Positions 62,570 through 64,000 of a DNA stretch of 64,000 nucleotides are shown here, one piece after another (positions within the stretch are counted from its first letter, which is position 1; each line of letters begins with the position of its first letter). Under the pieces are notes generated by a model. That model was given only the letters and a program-made list of their open reading frames with translations, did not search any database and was not told the origin of the DNA. Source of the stretch: Chrysophaeum taylorii (Eukaryota; Sar; Pelagophyceae; Pelagomonadales; Pelagomonadaceae); contig JAQMWT010000668.1 in the NCBI GenBank assembly GCA_029834535.1, positions 1 to 64,000 of the forward strand, in the 5' to 3' direction. The position numbers and the translations under genes were made by a program.

Positions 62570-62876
62570 TCAGGACTTCAAAAAGGCTCCATGAGTCGTC
62601 GTTTTGAGCCGTTTGCGGGTCGGGTGGCCGAGCACATCGCTCGCCAGTCGCTCGCTCGCGTTTTCCTCTTCAAATACCCGAGAAGAACAGGTACCGTCCT
62701 CCATCACAACCATGCGGTCGGCGATCGGGGAAGTCTTGGCTAGCAGCATGCTTTTCTTGGAGATCATTTTTCCTCCAGCTTTGTAGAAAACTGAGTCAGC
62801 TTGACGTCACAAGCTTTGGAGAGAGAGAGATTCTGACGTTGCAGCGCATATTTCGAAATCAGGATCAGCATCCTCT
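62570..62876 (-). CDS. Hypothetical short protein (minus strand)
   Basis: An open frame from an ATG near 62876: MLILISKYALQRQNLSLSKA, LTQFSTKLEEKMISKKS, IADRMVVMEDGTCSSRVFEE, ending KTTTHGAFLKS. Unrecognised. The part encoding IADRMVVMEDGT resembles, at the DNA level, the head of the SINE-like repeat (GATCGCCGAC...GATGGAGGACGGT). It may be a decayed element rather than a gene. The flanks 62323-62569 and 62877-63060 show nothing I can support. Confidence 0.25.
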
Positions 62877-63182
62877 GGTTCTATTCCCTGCTTCTCTGGA
62901 GGACTGCTGCGCCGAGCGCGGTCGTGCGAGGTGTGAACACGTCGCCGATCCTCTCGCCTTGGGCTACGACGCGCGCCGGGGCACATCGAGACCAGCGGCA
63001 CTCGTTTGAAAGCCGTCGCGAAAATCCGTCCAAACCCTAGCCCGGCACGTTTGAGGCCGCCGTGCCCGAACGCCGAGGGCCTTTAGGGATTACTCAAAGC
63101 CACGTCGTCGGTAGCTTCCCCGGGCCTGTGGGCGGCGGTGTTCCCTATAGGCTGCCCATCGTGACCCGCCACACCTGTTCAA

Positions 63183-63576
63183 GCACGTGCCATGCCGCGT
63201 TTGTTCGCTCTCGACAGAAAGGACCCGCTGGTGAAGGCAGTACTGGCCACCACCGGCACGCGCCGGCAAGTCTGGTCGGATTGGCGCCTAATGAAGGCCC
63301 TTCTCGCACGCGACCGGTCGAAGAACCTCCGACGCACGAGGATCGACTCCTTGAATACTTGGACCGCGCCTGGAATCTGGCGAATACATCGACAACGCCA
63401 ATGGCGTCTACCGGCGCCACTATTTTCTGAGCAAGGAGTGGCGCTGTGCCTACGTCATCTTGCTGGAGGGAGAGACGCTGCCTTGGCCGAACTTTCCGAA
63501 TTCAATTTCCGAAGGCTACGGACGAGACGTTTTGGGCCACCGATGGGCGAAAACGAGCCCGCAGCCCTTAGCGTGA
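63183..63576 (+). CDS. Hypothetical coding stretch, frames uncertain
   Basis: Protein-like blocks occur in different frames: THEDRLLEYLDRAWNL (about 63330-63378) and ESGEYIDNANGVYRRHYFLS, KEWRCAYVILLEGETLPWPN, SISEGYGRDVLGHRWAK (63373-63573, stop at 63574). The second block has natural composition and looks coding. A GTGAGC donor-like site at 63573 and a CGGCAG acceptor near 63620 would give a ~48-nt intron like those at 60.4-60.9 kb. Unrecognised. Confidence 0.3.
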
Positions 63577-63745
63577 GCCAGCGCTTGCGATTCTGCCGGC
63601 TCCGGCGCCCGCCCCGGCAGCCCCGGTCGTGCAGAGCACCGACACCGGCCGGGCTCGAAGCCCGTCGCCGACGCCGTCGTCCGGGAGCAAGCGACGTGTC
63701 CAACACAGCCGAAGCCACGCCACGCCACCTCGACAGAAGGGTCGA

Positions 63746-64000
63746 ATGAGTGGTCAGGAAGATGACGGCGAATACCGCGACAGCGACGAGATGGACGCGG
63801 AGTTGAGTTTGGAGGAGCTGCAAAAGCGGCTCCGTGATTATAAAGCTCTGGTGAGGACGCTACGCATGACAGTCAACCGCCTGTATGGCGAGCTGGACGA
63901 GAAAGACGACAAGATCACTGCCCAGCAAGAAGTAATCCGTCGCGTACAGGCCGAACTTGATACTGTTCGACTTTCGTACCAAAGCACCGGTGCCGGAGAG
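63746..64000 (+). CDS. Hypothetical coiled-coil protein, N-terminal part (runs off the window)
   Basis: ATG at 63746 opens a frame with no stop to the window end (85 codons): MSGQEDDGEYRDSDEMDAEL, then a heptad-patterned helix SLEELQKRLRDYKALVRTLR, MTVNRLYGELDEKDDKITAQ, QEVIRRVQAELDTVRLSYQS. The same frame is also open for about 55 codons upstream (PAPAPAAPVVQ...SRSHATPPRQKGR), so the true start could be earlier or joined by splicing. Acidic head plus long coiled coil suggests a structural or oligomerising protein; no family recognised. Confidence 0.5.
   Translation, partial: MSGQEDDGEYRDSDEMDAELSLEELQKRLRDYKALVRTLRMTVNRLYGELDEKDDKITAQQEVIRRVQAELDTVRLSYQSTGAGE

Noticed and set aside
62570-62767. 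ABC transporter ATPase fragment (IADRMVVMEDG resembles the region after the H-loop)
   Set aside because: Only about ten residues fit; no Walker A, signature or Walker B motif lies nearby on the minus strand.
1-64000. CRISPR arrays, rRNA or bacterial operon structure
   Set aside because: No regularly spaced repeats with unique spacers, no rRNA-like sequence and no Shine-Dalgarno-led gene strings were seen; the content is eukaryotic retroelements.

Overview
This is a repeat-dominated stretch of a eukaryotic genome. Roughly 0.2-58.2 kb is a nested stack of Ty1/copia-type LTR retrotransposons (Pseudoviridae), one GC-rich LINE, a helicase fragment and four copies of a SINE-like repeat. Only the last ~5.5 kb looks like possible host DNA, with short GT-AG introns (46 and 48 nt) in one gene model. 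The organism cannot be named from sequence alone. The TE load, near 50% GC and mix of copia families would suit a multicellular red alga (a Chondrus-like genome), but this is a low-confidence guess; a dinoflagellate or another alga is not excluded.

Three copia families are present. Family A: copy A-1 (1-5896, +, cut by the window edge) and the nearly whole, young copy A-2 (22032-34221, -). Family B: copy B-1 (19717 to about 43745, +, interrupted by A-2), copy B-2 (46744-57804, +) and the old copy B-3, which survives as three pieces (18704-19716, 43746-46743, 57805-58190) because B-1 and B-2 landed inside it. Family C: one copy (5897-14072, -), cut at its RT by A-1. The order of events is readable: C before A-1; B-3 before B-1 and B-2; B-1 before A-2; SINE copies landed in C, B-1 and B-2.

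The striking biology is shared by the families. All three encode, between protease and integrase, a domain with the ordered signature motifs of a C5-cytosine DNA methyltransferase: motif I-like loop, PC of motif IV, QxRxR-like motif VIII, a long target-recognition region, motif IX, and a motif X NALP/NAVP in B and C. Families A and B also carry a long extra ORF downstream of RNase H, with paired CxxC motifs and a coiled coil. In family B a ~21-nt sequence encoding T-[EA]-[TKM]-S-L-N-Y recurs at the junctions between modules of the polyprotein (13 copies in the window), where protease cleavage sites would be expected. Families A and B prime from a site exactly complementary to the anticodon arm of initiator tRNA-Met, as Drosophila copia does, and both have internal copies of their polypurine tract.

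Other regions: 14.07-14.41 kb short repeat array; 14.40-15.00 kb PIF1/Helitron-type helicase fragment (-); 15.09-18.70 kb LINE between two 100-bp direct repeats, with an internal insertion and a micro-inversion; 58.2-64 kb charged coiled-coil ORF with a 99-bp tandem repeat, a full-length SINE, a Cys-rich exon, a spliced-looking gene with two SUMO-interacting-like motifs, and several unrecognised coding stretches running off the right edge.
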